In this document: in pieces, positions 44,999-53,872 of the stretch
Layout of the letters: each line of letters begins with the position of its first letter
How positions within the stretch are numbered: position 1 is the stretch's first letter
Assembly (NCBI RefSeq): GCF_029504395.1
Contig: NZ_JAQFIF010000008.1
Coordinates: 1-64,000, forward strand
Reading direction: 5' to 3'
DNA: 64,000 nt
Source: Arthrobacter sp. ES3-54
GTDB taxonomy: Bacteria > Actinomycetota > Actinomycetes > Actinomycetales > Micrococcaceae
Program-made: the position numbers and the translations under genes
Notes under the pieces: model-generated
What the model was told of the DNA's origin: nothing
Databases searched by the model: none
What the model saw: only the letters and a program-made list of their open reading frames with translations

Positions 44999-45595
44999 CT
45001 AGGCCGCGATGAAGTCTTGGTTGTCCTGGCAGTCCCAGAAGTCATCCTCTGAAAGGCGATGCGTCCACAGGCGAAAATGCTTTGCGGCCTGCTGGGCGAT
45101 GCGATTTCCCGGGCACCCCCTGCCGTCGGACCACGCTGCCAGTTCCAGATGAGTCGTGGTCTTAAGGACGTCCTGAACAGCCGGGAAACAATCACTGTCC
45201 CCCGAGAAGAGGATGAGCGTGTCGAATCGATGGGACTCGGCAGTCTTCACAAGATCCAGGCTGAGACGAACATCGACGCCTGATTCCTTGGGCTGAACGC
45301 GATACTTGGCGTAGTGGAGCGGCAAATACGTGGCATGAACCAAGGAATCGGTGCTCCAGCGCCGTTGCTCATCCCTGAAGATCTTCGTGGCTTCCGGATC
45401 CAAGAATCGTTCCGGACTTCCTCGGTATAGGAAAATGCCTGCCAGTTCGCCTTCCTTCGTGCGCTTCGACATGATTGATTCGGCAACCCTGCGAGGCGAA
45501 ACATGCGTGCTCCACTTCTCGAAATCACTGGCGAAAAGATCATGACCCACAAGATGGACGTTCGAATAGTCTAGAAAAACAGCGATTCTTTCCAT
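44999..45595 (-). CDS. NYN domain (LabA/DUF88) nuclease-like protein
   Basis: A 198-residue protein of PIN/NYN fold, a metal-dependent RNase family. Acidic motifs are intact: AVFLDYSNVHL (Asp 9), GVDVRLSLDLV (near 110) and LILFSGDSDCFPAVQ (near 128-142). The C-terminus (HRLSEDDFWDCQDNQDF) is acidic. AGGAG precedes the ATG. It is upstream of the BRCT-like gene, and no antitoxin is recognised. Confidence 0.8.
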   Translation of the reverse strand: MERIAVFLDYSNVHLVGHDLFASDFEKWSTHVSPRRVAESIMSKRTKEGELAGIFLYRGSPERFLDPEATKIFRDEQRRWSTDSLVHATYLPLHYAKYRVQPKESGVDVRLSLDLVKTAESHRFDTLILFSGDSDCFPAVQDVLKTTTHLELAAWSDGRGCPGNRIAQQAAKHFRLWTHRLSEDDFWDCQDNQDFIAA

Positions 45596-46096
45596 AGTAT
45601 TTATCTCCTTTAACAGGTGAAGCCGCCACGGTTACGTGACGGCATTTAGATCTATGATTTTTTTAGTGAAACGAGATTCGAATCATCCTTCGAACTACAG
45701 CATGACTTCCAAGATCATTCGGAAGATATCCCGAATAGATATTTCTCCTAGATACAAAAGAAGCCCCGCACCTTGAAGGCGCAGGGATCAGTTGAGTTGA
45801 GTTTGCATTGCGGAATGCAAATTGTCAAGTCCGTGCGGGTCTGTGACTGTCGCTCGGACACCCCAGCAACCCTAGGCTGCCTGATTCGGCTGTCAAGAGT
45901 TCCGAAATGGACCGCCAGCCGGGGGTCTCCCGGAGCCGCGCCCACACCTTCGTGCCATTCATTGCCCCACCGAACCAGCGTCAGCAAGGGTGCTCGGGGC
46001 GGTGCATCTCGGCGCACCGCGGCCGTGGCTAACGCAGAATTGTCGGTGCTGCTGGGTAGCCTTTCCCAGTAACCAATTTTGCACTGTGGGGGAAGA
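45596..46096. other. AT-rich spacer between NYN operon and the next gene; palindromes
   Basis: No convincing gene. ATTCGG-8-CCGAAT (45717-45736) and an 8-bp perfect hairpin TTTGCATT/AATGCAAA (45802-45821) are potential regulatory or terminator elements. The first 160 bases are much more AT-rich than the neighbours. Open frames across 45748-46143 lack a ribosome binding site and any familiar domain. Confidence 0.45.
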
Positions 46097-47857
46097 ATGA
46101 GCACGCTCGACGAAGAACAACAAGCGGCGCTGCGAAAGTTCAAACAGGACGTGCTGGGGGTCGCTCAGGACGCACCACCGGAGCGGCAGCCACCGGTGGC
46201 GCGACGCGAGCTACGAGAGCCTCGCCCCCGAATCCTGCATGATCCCCAGTCGCGGGCCGGACGCTCCCCGAGTCCGCGCCTCTCTGGAACGAATAGACCA
46301 GGAATTTTGCTTAGTGTCATTGCCCAAGAGACTGGTCTGAAGGTTCAGGACTTGATCCGAGAGTGTCGCAGAGCCGGGATACAGCTCCACTCCAAACCGA
46401 GACTAACACGGCTGTTTCCGGAAGAGGCAGACCACCTTCGACGGTTTGCCGTCCGTCCGGCGAAACTAGAGCCTCTGACGCGCGCCACCTATAGACCTGA
46501 CCCCGGGGGTCGCATCAGTCTCGAAGATTACGACCGGATAGAGAAGGACTTTGTAGCCAGCCTCTTGGCCTTCGGCTTCGTGCCAGCACGTCGTGACATC
46601 CAGCGATTCCCCAATCGCTCGTGGGCAGGAATTGTCCGGCACCACCGACAGATTGCGGCGCATATTGCGGAACGGGGGCGGGCTTCAGCGTCGGCAAGAC
46701 AACAAAACGGGGCACCGCATGCACCGCGTCGCCCATCAACTGAGTCTCCAACGAACACGGGCGCCGCCCAAGTGCCGATCACCGTGCCGAAAGCGACGAC
46801 GAGCAACATTTACAATCCCCTGGCAGCCAAGATCAAGCGGGAACTCGACGACCGTCGGCATCGACGAGAAATTGACCCTGAGTCCAAGCCGGAAGCGAGC
46901 ACCATCAAGCTCCTACCTCATGTGGACCCACTGCCCACAACCCTAAGTGTCGGAAGCCCCGCCCTCGAGGAACTGCAACTGACGCTCAGCAGCTTTGCGC
47001 CCAAAGACCACCCGGTCTTGTTCGACGGACTAAAAGCAGCGCTCGACCTGGACGAACGCATCGCCAAGGCCTCCCCGGCCGACACGGATAGCGCGAAGCT
47101 CACCGCCCGTGCGCTTCGTAACCTGCTGCTTATCGTCTGCCACGGAAAGTTCGGCCTGTTCGCTTATCACGAAGTCAGCAACGCCATTCGGGCAGTCTCG
47201 CGCAGGAGCTGCGGGAGCGCCACACCGGGCGGCGTCGCGAACGCCCTAACTAATCTGCGTCCCATGCACACAGGGGTCCTCACCGACACAGGCAAGAGCC
47301 GCTTCATCTTCTGGCATGTGGAGCAGCACGAAACGCAGCTGGCAGTCGTAACTTTCGGTGCCATGTCTGATTGGGTCCGGGGTATGGACCTCGGACAATA
47401 CGTGCCCCTTCGCGGACGCCTGATCTCCACGTCACGGCATGCGAAGCTGACCGAGATGGACCGAGAGGACGCCCAGTTCATGGCGGAGGCCGCGCTGAAG
47501 CTACGGAAAGGCATCCACATCCGCCGGACTGCACCCGCGTCCTTGGAACCGCGTAGTCGCAACTACGTCGACGGTCACACCCGAGCCGTAAGTCGAAGCC
47601 TCGTATATAAGCCTCATAGCGACTGGCTGGTTCCAGTTGTCATCGAAAATGGCGTTGCTACCGCGGGCCTCCGCGAGGGATTCTTCTCTAACTACGGGGG
47701 TAGAAGTGTCCATGAGGTACGCGAGTTCTACCGCCGAGCGCCTGGCAGTTCCTGGAATGACCCAAAGACGGTCCTAGTGAGCGCACATACCCGAGGAGGC
47801 TACGACGTCGGTGATATCGGCCCCATGCCGACTGTGACGATCATGCGAGACAAGTGA
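46097..47857 (+). CDS. Large protein of unknown function with IF2-N-like segment
   Basis: A 586-residue protein with GGGGGA seven bases before the ATG. Near residue 70 LLSVIAQETGLKVQDLIREC and the following SKPRLTRLFPEEAD resembles the IF2-N helical domain found in translation factors and some defence proteins. Then comes a Pro/Ser-rich region (about 195-230), a helical middle, and a C-terminal domain (WHVEQHETQLAVVTFGAMSD; ISTSRHAKLTEMDREDAQFM). No catalytic motif seen. Stands alone in the island. Confidence 0.6.
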   Translation: MSTLDEEQQAALRKFKQDVLGVAQDAPPERQPPVARRELREPRPRILHDPQSRAGRSPSPRLSGTNRPGILLSVIAQETGLKVQDLIRECRRAGIQLHSKPRLTRLFPEEADHLRRFAVRPAKLEPLTRATYRPDPGGRISLEDYDRIEKDFVASLLAFGFVPARRDIQRFPNRSWAGIVRHHRQIAAHIAERGRASASARQQNGAPHAPRRPSTESPTNTGAAQVPITVPKATTSNIYNPLAAKIKRELDDRRHRREIDPESKPEASTIKLLPHVDPLPTTLSVGSPALEELQLTLSSFAPKDHPVLFDGLKAALDLDERIAKASPADTDSAKLTARALRNLLLIVCHGKFGLFAYHEVSNAIRAVSRRSCGSATPGGVANALTNLRPMHTGVLTDTGKSRFIFWHVEQHETQLAVVTFGAMSDWVRGMDLGQYVPLRGRLISTSRHAKLTEMDREDAQFMAEAALKLRKGIHIRRTAPASLEPRSRNYVDGHTRAVSRSLVYKPHSDWLVPVVIENGVATAGLREGFFSNYGGRSVHEVREFYRRAPGSSWNDPKTVLVSAHTRGGYDVGDIGPMPTVTIMRDK

Positions 47858-47875
47858 ACCAAGCTCAATACTGAA

Positions 47876-48130
47876 CTACTGAGCTGCAGCAGCAGCCGCG
47901 TAGACATCGGCCGGCATTGGTCGGTGCGGCTTCGACGTGATGGCGATCGGCCTCTCCCCCATGTGCTGCACCCACCTGTCCGAGACACATGTACGGAACA
48001 GTCAGGCCCCTCTCATCTTCCGACGTTTCCCGGGTGAAGATCAGGAGCTTCGAACCGTGCGTAGCCCGGTTCAGGTACCGCATCCCGGTCGGGCTCGCTG
48101 GCGGCGCGGCCATCGAAGAAGTGCTTGGCG
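47876..48130 (-). pseudogene. 3' remnant of a DUF3427-type helicase gene
   Basis: On the minus strand ASPTGMRYLNRATHGSKLLI then FTRETSEDERGLTVPYMCLG shifts frame into VQHMGERPIAITSKPHRPMP and ADVYAAAAAAQ with a stop. This is the C-terminal DUF3427 signature of helicase-like restriction/defence proteins. The remaining gene is absent; bases 48131-48280 hold no other recognised feature. Confidence 0.6.
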
Positions 48131-48280
48131 ATGTCGACGCCGAGATCCGGCTGAGCGTTGGTGTTGAGGGGATTGTGCGAAATCCCGAGGAACTGCGCCT
48201 CACCACTCTCCCTTTGAATCCTGTTAGTGCCTTGGCTGGGATGACAAAGATCAGCTACACGTATTGTCAGAGGTGTCCCT

Positions 48281-48286
48281 TAGCAT
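48281..48286 (+). promoter_or_regulatory. -10 element for the GIY-YIG/SIR2 operon (leaderless start)
   Basis: TAGCAT is followed by six bases and then the ATG at 48293. Confidence 0.45.
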
Positions 48287-48292
48287 TGTCGA

Positions 48293-49276
48293 ATGACCAT
48301 TTCAGTGGGGGAACTTTTCAGTGAAGCAGGACTCAGTCCGGCGGGGGTAGTGCGCTGGGGAGACCGGATTCCGTTGGATCTACCCGGTGTTTATGTCGTT
48401 GCTTCTACCTCAGATCTCGGCGATCCGGTGGGCCTAGTGGGGGCCTATCGTCACGATCCCAGAGCTCTCGATGCGCTTATGGAAATCTGCCCGTCAGTGA
48501 CGGTCGATGGCAGGCCAGCATCCAGTCATGACCTTGCTGAAAGAATCGGTGGCTTCTGGATTCCGGAAACATCCGTTCTCTATGTCGGGCTGGCCGGCAC
48601 GTCTGTACAGAAACGGGTGGATCAGTACTACGGCACGCGAATTGGCCAGCGCTCGCCTCATGCCGGTGGTTGGTGGATGAAGACCCTTGTCAATCTTGAG
48701 GCACTATTCGTCCACTATGCGGCAGCCGAGACCCCAGAATCGGCAGAGGCCGACCTGCTGAAATCTTTCGCAGAGGCCGTGCCGCCTTCCGCGCGCCAAG
48801 CCCTTCACGATTCCGAACGCATTGCACCGTTTGCCAACGTTGCGGTTAAACCGGGTCTACGGAAGCGGCACGGCATGGCCGGATACACACTGCAACAGGC
48901 CAGATCGCAGCCTGACCCGGCAACCAGCTTCCGGGCGTTGGGGTCGGCCCCTGCGTCTTCCGCGTTTGCCGGGCCGGTGTCGCCAGACGCGGATGTAGTC
49001 GGTCATGGGACGCGAATTGAATCCCAGGTCATCACAAAGAACGACCGCGCCGGTTCCAACCTGCGTATCCCCGCCCGCTCGAAGTTCGCATTGCCAGCAG
49101 GCGATGGATTTCTATATGTGAAATACCGAGACGAGGTCGTCGAGGCTCGTTGGCGTGTGAACGGCACGCGGTCCGGAACCATCGGACTCGGACGAACCAT
49201 TATGAGCGCTCTAGGGACGCCCGACAGAAGCATATGGATGCGCGTCGATGGCACCTCAGTCATGATCGAGGTGTGA
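48293..49276 (+). CDS. GIY-YIG nuclease-like protein, first gene of SIR2 operon
   Basis: A 327-residue protein. GVYVVA (32-37) and VLYVGLAGTSVQKRVDQYYG (95-114) supply the GIY and YIG strands with the catalytic Arg probably R108; a conserved Trp-rich segment GGWWMKTL follows. The C-terminal half (about 200-327, starting near FRALGSAP) is a separate domain with FLYVKYRDEVVEARW. It lies seven bases upstream of the SIR2 gene. GIY-YIG domains serve as endonucleases in restriction enzymes; no partner methylase is near. Confidence 0.72.
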   Translation: MTISVGELFSEAGLSPAGVVRWGDRIPLDLPGVYVVASTSDLGDPVGLVGAYRHDPRALDALMEICPSVTVDGRPASSHDLAERIGGFWIPETSVLYVGLAGTSVQKRVDQYYGTRIGQRSPHAGGWWMKTLVNLEALFVHYAAAETPESAEADLLKSFAEAVPPSARQALHDSERIAPFANVAVKPGLRKRHGMAGYTLQQARSQPDPATSFRALGSAPASSAFAGPVSPDADVVGHGTRIESQVITKNDRAGSNLRIPARSKFALPAGDGFLYVKYRDEVVEARWRVNGTRSGTIGLGRTIMSALGTPDRSIWMRVDGTSVMIEV

Positions 49277-49283
49277 TCAACAA

Positions 49284-50888
49284 ATGAATCATCCCCACGT
49301 ATTCGTGGCCATGGCGGACATCCTGAATCTGAAATGTGACGCATGGCTTCTGCCAACTGACTCAACCCTTCACATCGAGTCTCATTGGCTCCCTGCTCAT
49401 CCCGAGCTACGGAGGCTGGCAACGGATTCGGCCTCGGTTAGTTTCCGTGATGGAGCGGCACTGGCTGAGCCGATCCGCCCCTGGGGCCCGGATGCACCGC
49501 TGCCGGTCATGACTGCCGTCCCCAACGACGGCCGCTGGACTCCCGCTGCCGTCGCCGAGAGGCTCGAAGCCTTCGTCCTAAGTGCTGTGGCTGCCGTTCC
49601 AGAATCGCACGCCCGTCCACGGAGGCTGCTTGCCTTGCCATTCTTCGGCACCGCCGGAGGTGGTGCCGGAAACAATCTTGGCGCGGCACTGCGCGCGATT
49701 CTCGATGCCTCTAACGAACTCGCGTATCGTTTCGGCGTCGACCTCGTCCTGGTCCTGCGGGACAAAGCGGCCTTCTCGCTGGCCCAAAAGCTGCGACGTG
49801 AGGCACCCTGCCACGCGACGTGGCCCTCCCTTGACGATCAACTGCATGAGAGTGCCAAAGATCTTGGCGGCAAAGCCAGAGCCGGGCATCTGGTGCCATT
49901 CCTCGGCGCTGGCGTCAGCGTCAGCGCCGGAGCGCCTAGTTGGGCGCAGCTTCTAGATAAATTGAGGACTCGCGTCAACCTGAAGGAAGCTGAAGAATCC
50001 GCGTTCGAAGGTCTAGGTGTGCTGGATCAAGCCGGTGTTCTGGAGCAGCTGTATGCCGATCAGCACGGCTCCCGAGAAGCCTTCGGGGCGGCTGTAGCAG
50101 ATGCTGTCGACCTGCCCAGATACGGGTTGGCGCCGGCACTGCTTGCCACCCTCCCGTCGGCTGGCGCCATCACACTCAATTACGACAGGCTCTTCGAGAC
50201 TGCCTGCACCGACGCCCAAAGGCCGAGAACCGTCCTGCCGGAAAATGTCCCTGCAGTCGGCAACAACTGGTTGCTGAAGCTGCACGGATCAGTCAGTCAG
50301 CCGGAGAGCATTGTGCTCACCAGGGATGACTACCTTGGTTACAACAGCAACAGAGACGCACTTTCGGCTCTCGTCAAAGCGCACTTGCTCACGCATCATC
50401 TGCTATTTGTTGGCTTCGGCCTTGCCGACGATCACTTCCACGAGATCGTCCACGACGTCAGGCGTGCACTCCCAACGGAGGTCTCCAGAAACCACCAGAT
50501 GGGTACGGTGCTGTCACTCTTCCACGAGCCGCTGCAGAAACTCGTGTGGGAAGGGAAGCTGGATATTTTGCCTATGTCGGGCGACGCTCCTGTCCCCGGG
50601 TCCTGCAAAGACGAAGTGCAAACCGCTATAAATGCCGCAGGAAGGAAGCTCGAAATCTTCCTCGACATGATGATGGCCTATGCAACGGATAACCACTCCT
50701 ATTTGCTGGCGCCCGCATACAGCCGCGGACTCCCTCGAGGAGAAAGCGAACTTCGGCAGCAGCTTCTGACGCTGGCGCAACAACCGAGAGCTGAAACATC
50801 TGCCGAAGTGTGGGGCGTACTCGAAGGTGCCCTCGCGAGTCTGGGCTATACCCCCGGCCACAACTATGAACGGAACGAATTGCCATGA
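49284..50888 (+). CDS. SIR2 family protein with macro-like N-terminal domain
   Basis: A 534-residue protein. The N-terminal 200 residues contain RLLALPFFGTAGGGAGNNLG near 114-133, reminiscent of a macro-domain phosphate loop. The SIR2 NADase core follows: VPFLGAGVSVSAGAPSW near 202-218, LNYDRLFE near 297-304 (catalytic Asn), KLHGSV near 331-336 (catalytic His) and LLFVGFGLADDHF near 373-385. SIR2 domains in defence proteins deplete NAD+ to stop phage growth. Its TGA overlaps the ATG of the next gene (ATGA). Confidence 0.82.
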   Translation: MNHPHVFVAMADILNLKCDAWLLPTDSTLHIESHWLPAHPELRRLATDSASVSFRDGAALAEPIRPWGPDAPLPVMTAVPNDGRWTPAAVAERLEAFVLSAVAAVPESHARPRRLLALPFFGTAGGGAGNNLGAALRAILDASNELAYRFGVDLVLVLRDKAAFSLAQKLRREAPCHATWPSLDDQLHESAKDLGGKARAGHLVPFLGAGVSVSAGAPSWAQLLDKLRTRVNLKEAEESAFEGLGVLDQAGVLEQLYADQHGSREAFGAAVADAVDLPRYGLAPALLATLPSAGAITLNYDRLFETACTDAQRPRTVLPENVPAVGNNWLLKLHGSVSQPESIVLTRDDYLGYNSNRDALSALVKAHLLTHHLLFVGFGLADDHFHEIVHDVRRALPTEVSRNHQMGTVLSLFHEPLQKLVWEGKLDILPMSGDAPVPGSCKDEVQTAINAAGRKLEIFLDMMMAYATDNHSYLLAPAYSRGLPRGESELRQQLLTLAQQPRAETSAEVWGVLEGALASLGYTPGHNYERNELP

Positions 50889-51768
50889 AAGTCGACGTCC
50901 GGGTCCTGACCCAGGTCGCCGAGTATCTGGGCAATTATGTTTATCTCCTACTTGACCCTCGCACTATGGCCCCCTTCTATGTGGGCAAGGGAACCGGGGC
51001 GCGGGCTGTCCAACACGGTCTGGACGCCGAGGTTTGTCGGCTACCGACGACGAACCACCGGTGGAGCACTCTCGAAAAATAGCCACAATCAAAGAGATCC
51101 GCCAAGCCGGCTTCGAGCCGGAGATTTGGATTCTAAGGCATGGCATGGGTCCTGAGTACACCCAAGTGGAAGCCGCCACAATCGACCTATTGTCGTCGGT
51201 CCTCATTCAACCGAGCCGACACGTCCGACCTCTATCCCACCTCGGTTTACTGACCAACGAACGGCGGGAAGCTTCCAGAGGCCATGGGATTGAGACGTTG
51301 GCCAACATCGTTGCAGAGTTTGGTGCCCCACAGCTTGGTCCCGCCGTTCCACCGGTCCTTCTCATCACCCTCAAGCCATGGGTGGACCATCTCGAAGTTT
51401 CGCCGGGCGGCACGATGCGACGCGACTACGGATTCCGAACAGAATGGCTCAATTTCGCCGACCGGGCCTCTTACGCCGAGGAGCTCGGCGACTCGGTGCG
51501 CTGCTGGTGGAAGTTGAGGCAGTCAAAGGTGGAAGAGCTCAGCATCGAGCACGTCGTCGCCGTCCACCGGGGCGTCACACGTGGCCTGTTCAGGATCATT
51601 CCGGACAGCTGGGAGTATGACGCGATTTCGGGCCGCCGAGGGTTCAGGGTTGATCCCGTCCTAGATGGCGCGCTATTCGACGAAGTCGTCGGCGAGTACG
51701 GCCACCGGACGGTGGCCAAGAAGCGCGGCGACATGAGCACGGTCAACTACTGGCCGCGCTCGATGTGA
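50885..51768 (+). pseudogene. LEM-3-like GIY-YIG domain protein, frameshifted
   Basis: The first frame carries YVYLLLDPRTMAPFYVGKG then TGARAVQHGLDAE; the rest (DEPPVEHSRKIATIKEIRQA, GPEYTQVEAATIDLL) is in another frame. One G is missing from a G-run near 51032; restoring it joins QHGLDAEGLSATDDEP. With it the protein would be about 294 residues, the GIY-YIG domain of LEM-3 type plus a C-terminal domain ending in NYWPRSM. ATGA overlap with the SIR2 gene shows one operon. Pseudogene or read error. Confidence 0.75.
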
Positions 51769-51822
51769 AATGTAGGCAATCAACTTCGACGAAGAAGACT
51801 TCCTCGGCACGTCATCTATCAC

Positions 51823-52233
51823 TCAGTTGTCCAGAAACAGCCTGACATGGCGGACAAGGTCCTCATCGGCCGACACTTCACATTCCCAGACATCCAGGTA
51901 ACTCCACCCCTGATCGACTAGCTGGATGCGTTGCAGGGCGTCGCGTTCCTGATTCCGCTGTCGCTTGTTCGCCCAGAACTCGGTGTTGCTTTTCGGGAGG
52001 CGCGACCCCACCGGACAGCTATGCCCATGCCAAAAGCACCCGTTGACAAAGATGACCTTCCTCCGCCCGCCGAATACTAAGTCCGGCCTTCCAGGCAAAC
52101 GTCGATCGTGGAGGCGGTACCGAAGCCCGTCGCGGTGCAGCATCCGTCGAAGCATGATCTCGGGCTTTGTATCTTTGGAGCGGATTTTAGCCATGTGGGC
52201 GCTTCGTTGTTCAGGGCTCATGAAGTCAGCCAT
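51823..52233 (-). CDS. vsr: Very short patch repair endonuclease (Vsr)
   Basis: A 136-residue nuclease that nicks DNA at T:G mismatches created by deamination of 5-methylcytosine. Signature residues are present: SKDTKPEIMLRRMLHRDGLR (18-37), the RPDLVF metal-binding region near 48-53 and VNGCFWHGHSCPVGSR near 62-77. It stands 144 bases downstream of the C5 methyltransferase, the classical dcm-vsr partnership. A TAGGAT box six bases before the ATG suggests its own leaderless promoter. Confidence 0.93.
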   Translation of the reverse strand: MADFMSPEQRSAHMAKIRSKDTKPEIMLRRMLHRDGLRYRLHDRRLPGRPDLVFGGRRKVIFVNGCFWHGHSCPVGSRLPKSNTEFWANKRQRNQERDALQRIQLVDQGWSYLDVWECEVSADEDLVRHVRLFLDN

Positions 52234-52239
52234 GTTTTA

Positions 52240-52245
52240 ATCCTA
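52240..52245 (-). promoter_or_regulatory. -10 element for vsr (leaderless start)
   Basis: TAGGAT on the minus strand followed after six bases (TAAAAC) by the vsr ATG. Confidence 0.45.
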
Positions 52246-52377
52246 GTTCCGCCCAAGGCGGCCTGAGGACGCCATAGCCTCAGAGGAGGAAGTTGGTGCC
52301 GCCCACCTTCATAAACGCGCTTTGCGCTGACGCTTGCGGTTGGCCAGACAGGTCAGTCACTGCGCCTCAGACGATCC

Positions 52378-53802
52378 TCATAGGGAAGCTGTTCCCGATG
52401 CCTTGATTCTTGTGTGCTCTGCCAGCAACTTTGAAATAAGGGTGCCCACTGCAAACGACTGCCACGGTGATACTGCGTTCCCCACCTGGGTGTATTGGGG
52501 TACTTCCAGCTTCCGTCGATGCGCGCCTGTCGTTTCCCGACCGAGAAACTCGAATGAATCAGGGAAGCCTTGAAAACGTGCAAGCTCTCGAACCGTAAAG
52601 ATTCGGGACTCCCTCGGATGGACGTAGTCGTCGGGCAGAGTAACGACGGTTCGGCTCGGTTCATTGGCACTGAGCACCTTCTGGCTATGCTTCCGCGTCA
52701 CCAGCGCAACACCCAGCTCCACTAGTTCGTCCAAGGAAGAGATTTTCCTGACCGCCGAAGGCCGTGCCGAGCACTGGAGTTCGAGGGGAAATTCTACGTT
52801 TGCCAATGCCCGTTTCGCAGTCGACCTCTGGCCTTCCGGATCCAAGGAGCTCATCTGGCTGAGCAGGCGCTGGTCGATGCCATAGCTATGCATCATCCGG
52901 TAGAAAGAGAATCGAGTAACTACAATGTCCGTGTGCCGCCGGGGGGTCTGGTTCGGAGGATGATTCGATACCTCAAGTCGTTTGGGACGTACGGCATCCT
53001 CCGCTTGCCTCAGCCCGGCTCGGTACTCCTTGTTCCTACCAACGTCGGCGACGTCCCAACCGCCCAAGTCCGAGACGGCATCACGGATGGTGAAGGCACG
53101 ACCCGAAAGGATAGTCGGGATGGGCGCTAGAGGCGGTATTTCGCCCACCAGATCTGCAAAATCTGATTTCCATATCCCAGGCGTCGCCTGTGTTCGAAGT
53201 GTTGTCGCCACGTCACCCCTCAGTGCAATTAGCATGAGCCTGGGGCGGAACTGGGGGGCTCCGTAGTGCACAGCGTTTACGCGTACGGCTTGGACAACGT
53301 ATCCAGGTCCGAGGTTGGTGAGGGCGGCCTGCAGCTGGGAGAACGAGGATTCTTCGCCCTTGACGAAGCTTTGGCTCATTCCGACAACATTCTCAATTAC
53401 TACCGCTTTGGGCTCGGTACGTTCCACGAAGTCGAGATATTCCCAGGCAAGTCGGTTCCGTAAGTCGTCCTTGCGCCTACGGCCAGCTAGAGAGAACCCT
53501 TGGCAGGGAGGACCACCAACAACGGCGTCGAGATCCTGTCCACTGAATCTCTCCATGAGGCCATCATCGGCCAGCACGTTGCACAGCTCACTCACCAACA
53601 CTTTGCCTTCGAACTGGCGCCGGAGGCTGCGCTGCAGGTATTCCTGCCAGACACGCGCATCGGCCGCGTCCGCGACATAGTTATGGAAGAACGTCCGCGC
53701 GGCCATGTCTGACTTCTCAACGGCCGCGACGAGTTCGCCCCCCGCCCGTTCCATGCCCAACGAGAGACCACCACAACCCGAGAACAGGTCAACGAACTTC
53801 AT
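52378..53802 (-). CDS. DNA (cytosine-5) methyltransferase
   Basis: A 474-residue C5 methyltransferase. MKFVDLFSGCGGLSLGMERA opens with motif I; GGPPCQGFSLAGRRRKDD near 96-113 contains the catalytic Cys (motif IV); VVIENVVGMSQSF near 133 is motif VI. The C-terminal motifs ARFQGFPDSFEFLG and YTQVGNAVSP (motifs IX and X) are intact. The target domain between them is about 150 residues. I use the ATG at 53802 because the product would otherwise carry a 77-residue unrelated leader. It lies 71 bases downstream of the giant ATPase gene. Confidence 0.93.
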   Translation of the reverse strand: MKFVDLFSGCGGLSLGMERAGGELVAAVEKSDMAARTFFHNYVADAADARVWQEYLQRSLRRQFEGKVLVSELCNVLADDGLMERFSGQDLDAVVGGPPCQGFSLAGRRRKDDLRNRLAWEYLDFVERTEPKAVVIENVVGMSQSFVKGEESSFSQLQAALTNLGPGYVVQAVRVNAVHYGAPQFRPRLMLIALRGDVATTLRTQATPGIWKSDFADLVGEIPPLAPIPTILSGRAFTIRDAVSDLGGWDVADVGRNKEYRAGLRQAEDAVRPKRLEVSNHPPNQTPRRHTDIVVTRFSFYRMMHSYGIDQRLLSQMSSLDPEGQRSTAKRALANVEFPLELQCSARPSAVRKISSLDELVELGVALVTRKHSQKVLSANEPSRTVVTLPDDYVHPRESRIFTVRELARFQGFPDSFEFLGRETTGAHRRKLEVPQYTQVGNAVSPWQSFAVGTLISKLLAEHTRIKASGTASL

Positions 53803-53872
53803 CACTGATACATTGTGCCAGAGCTCGACCCTATTCCTCGGGTACGGCGCAGCGTTCCCTGTTCCCTGCACG

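Noticed and set aside
45748..46143. 131-codon minus-strand frame in the AT-rich spacer
   Set aside because: No ribosome binding site or recognisable domain; it overlaps the start of the next gene.
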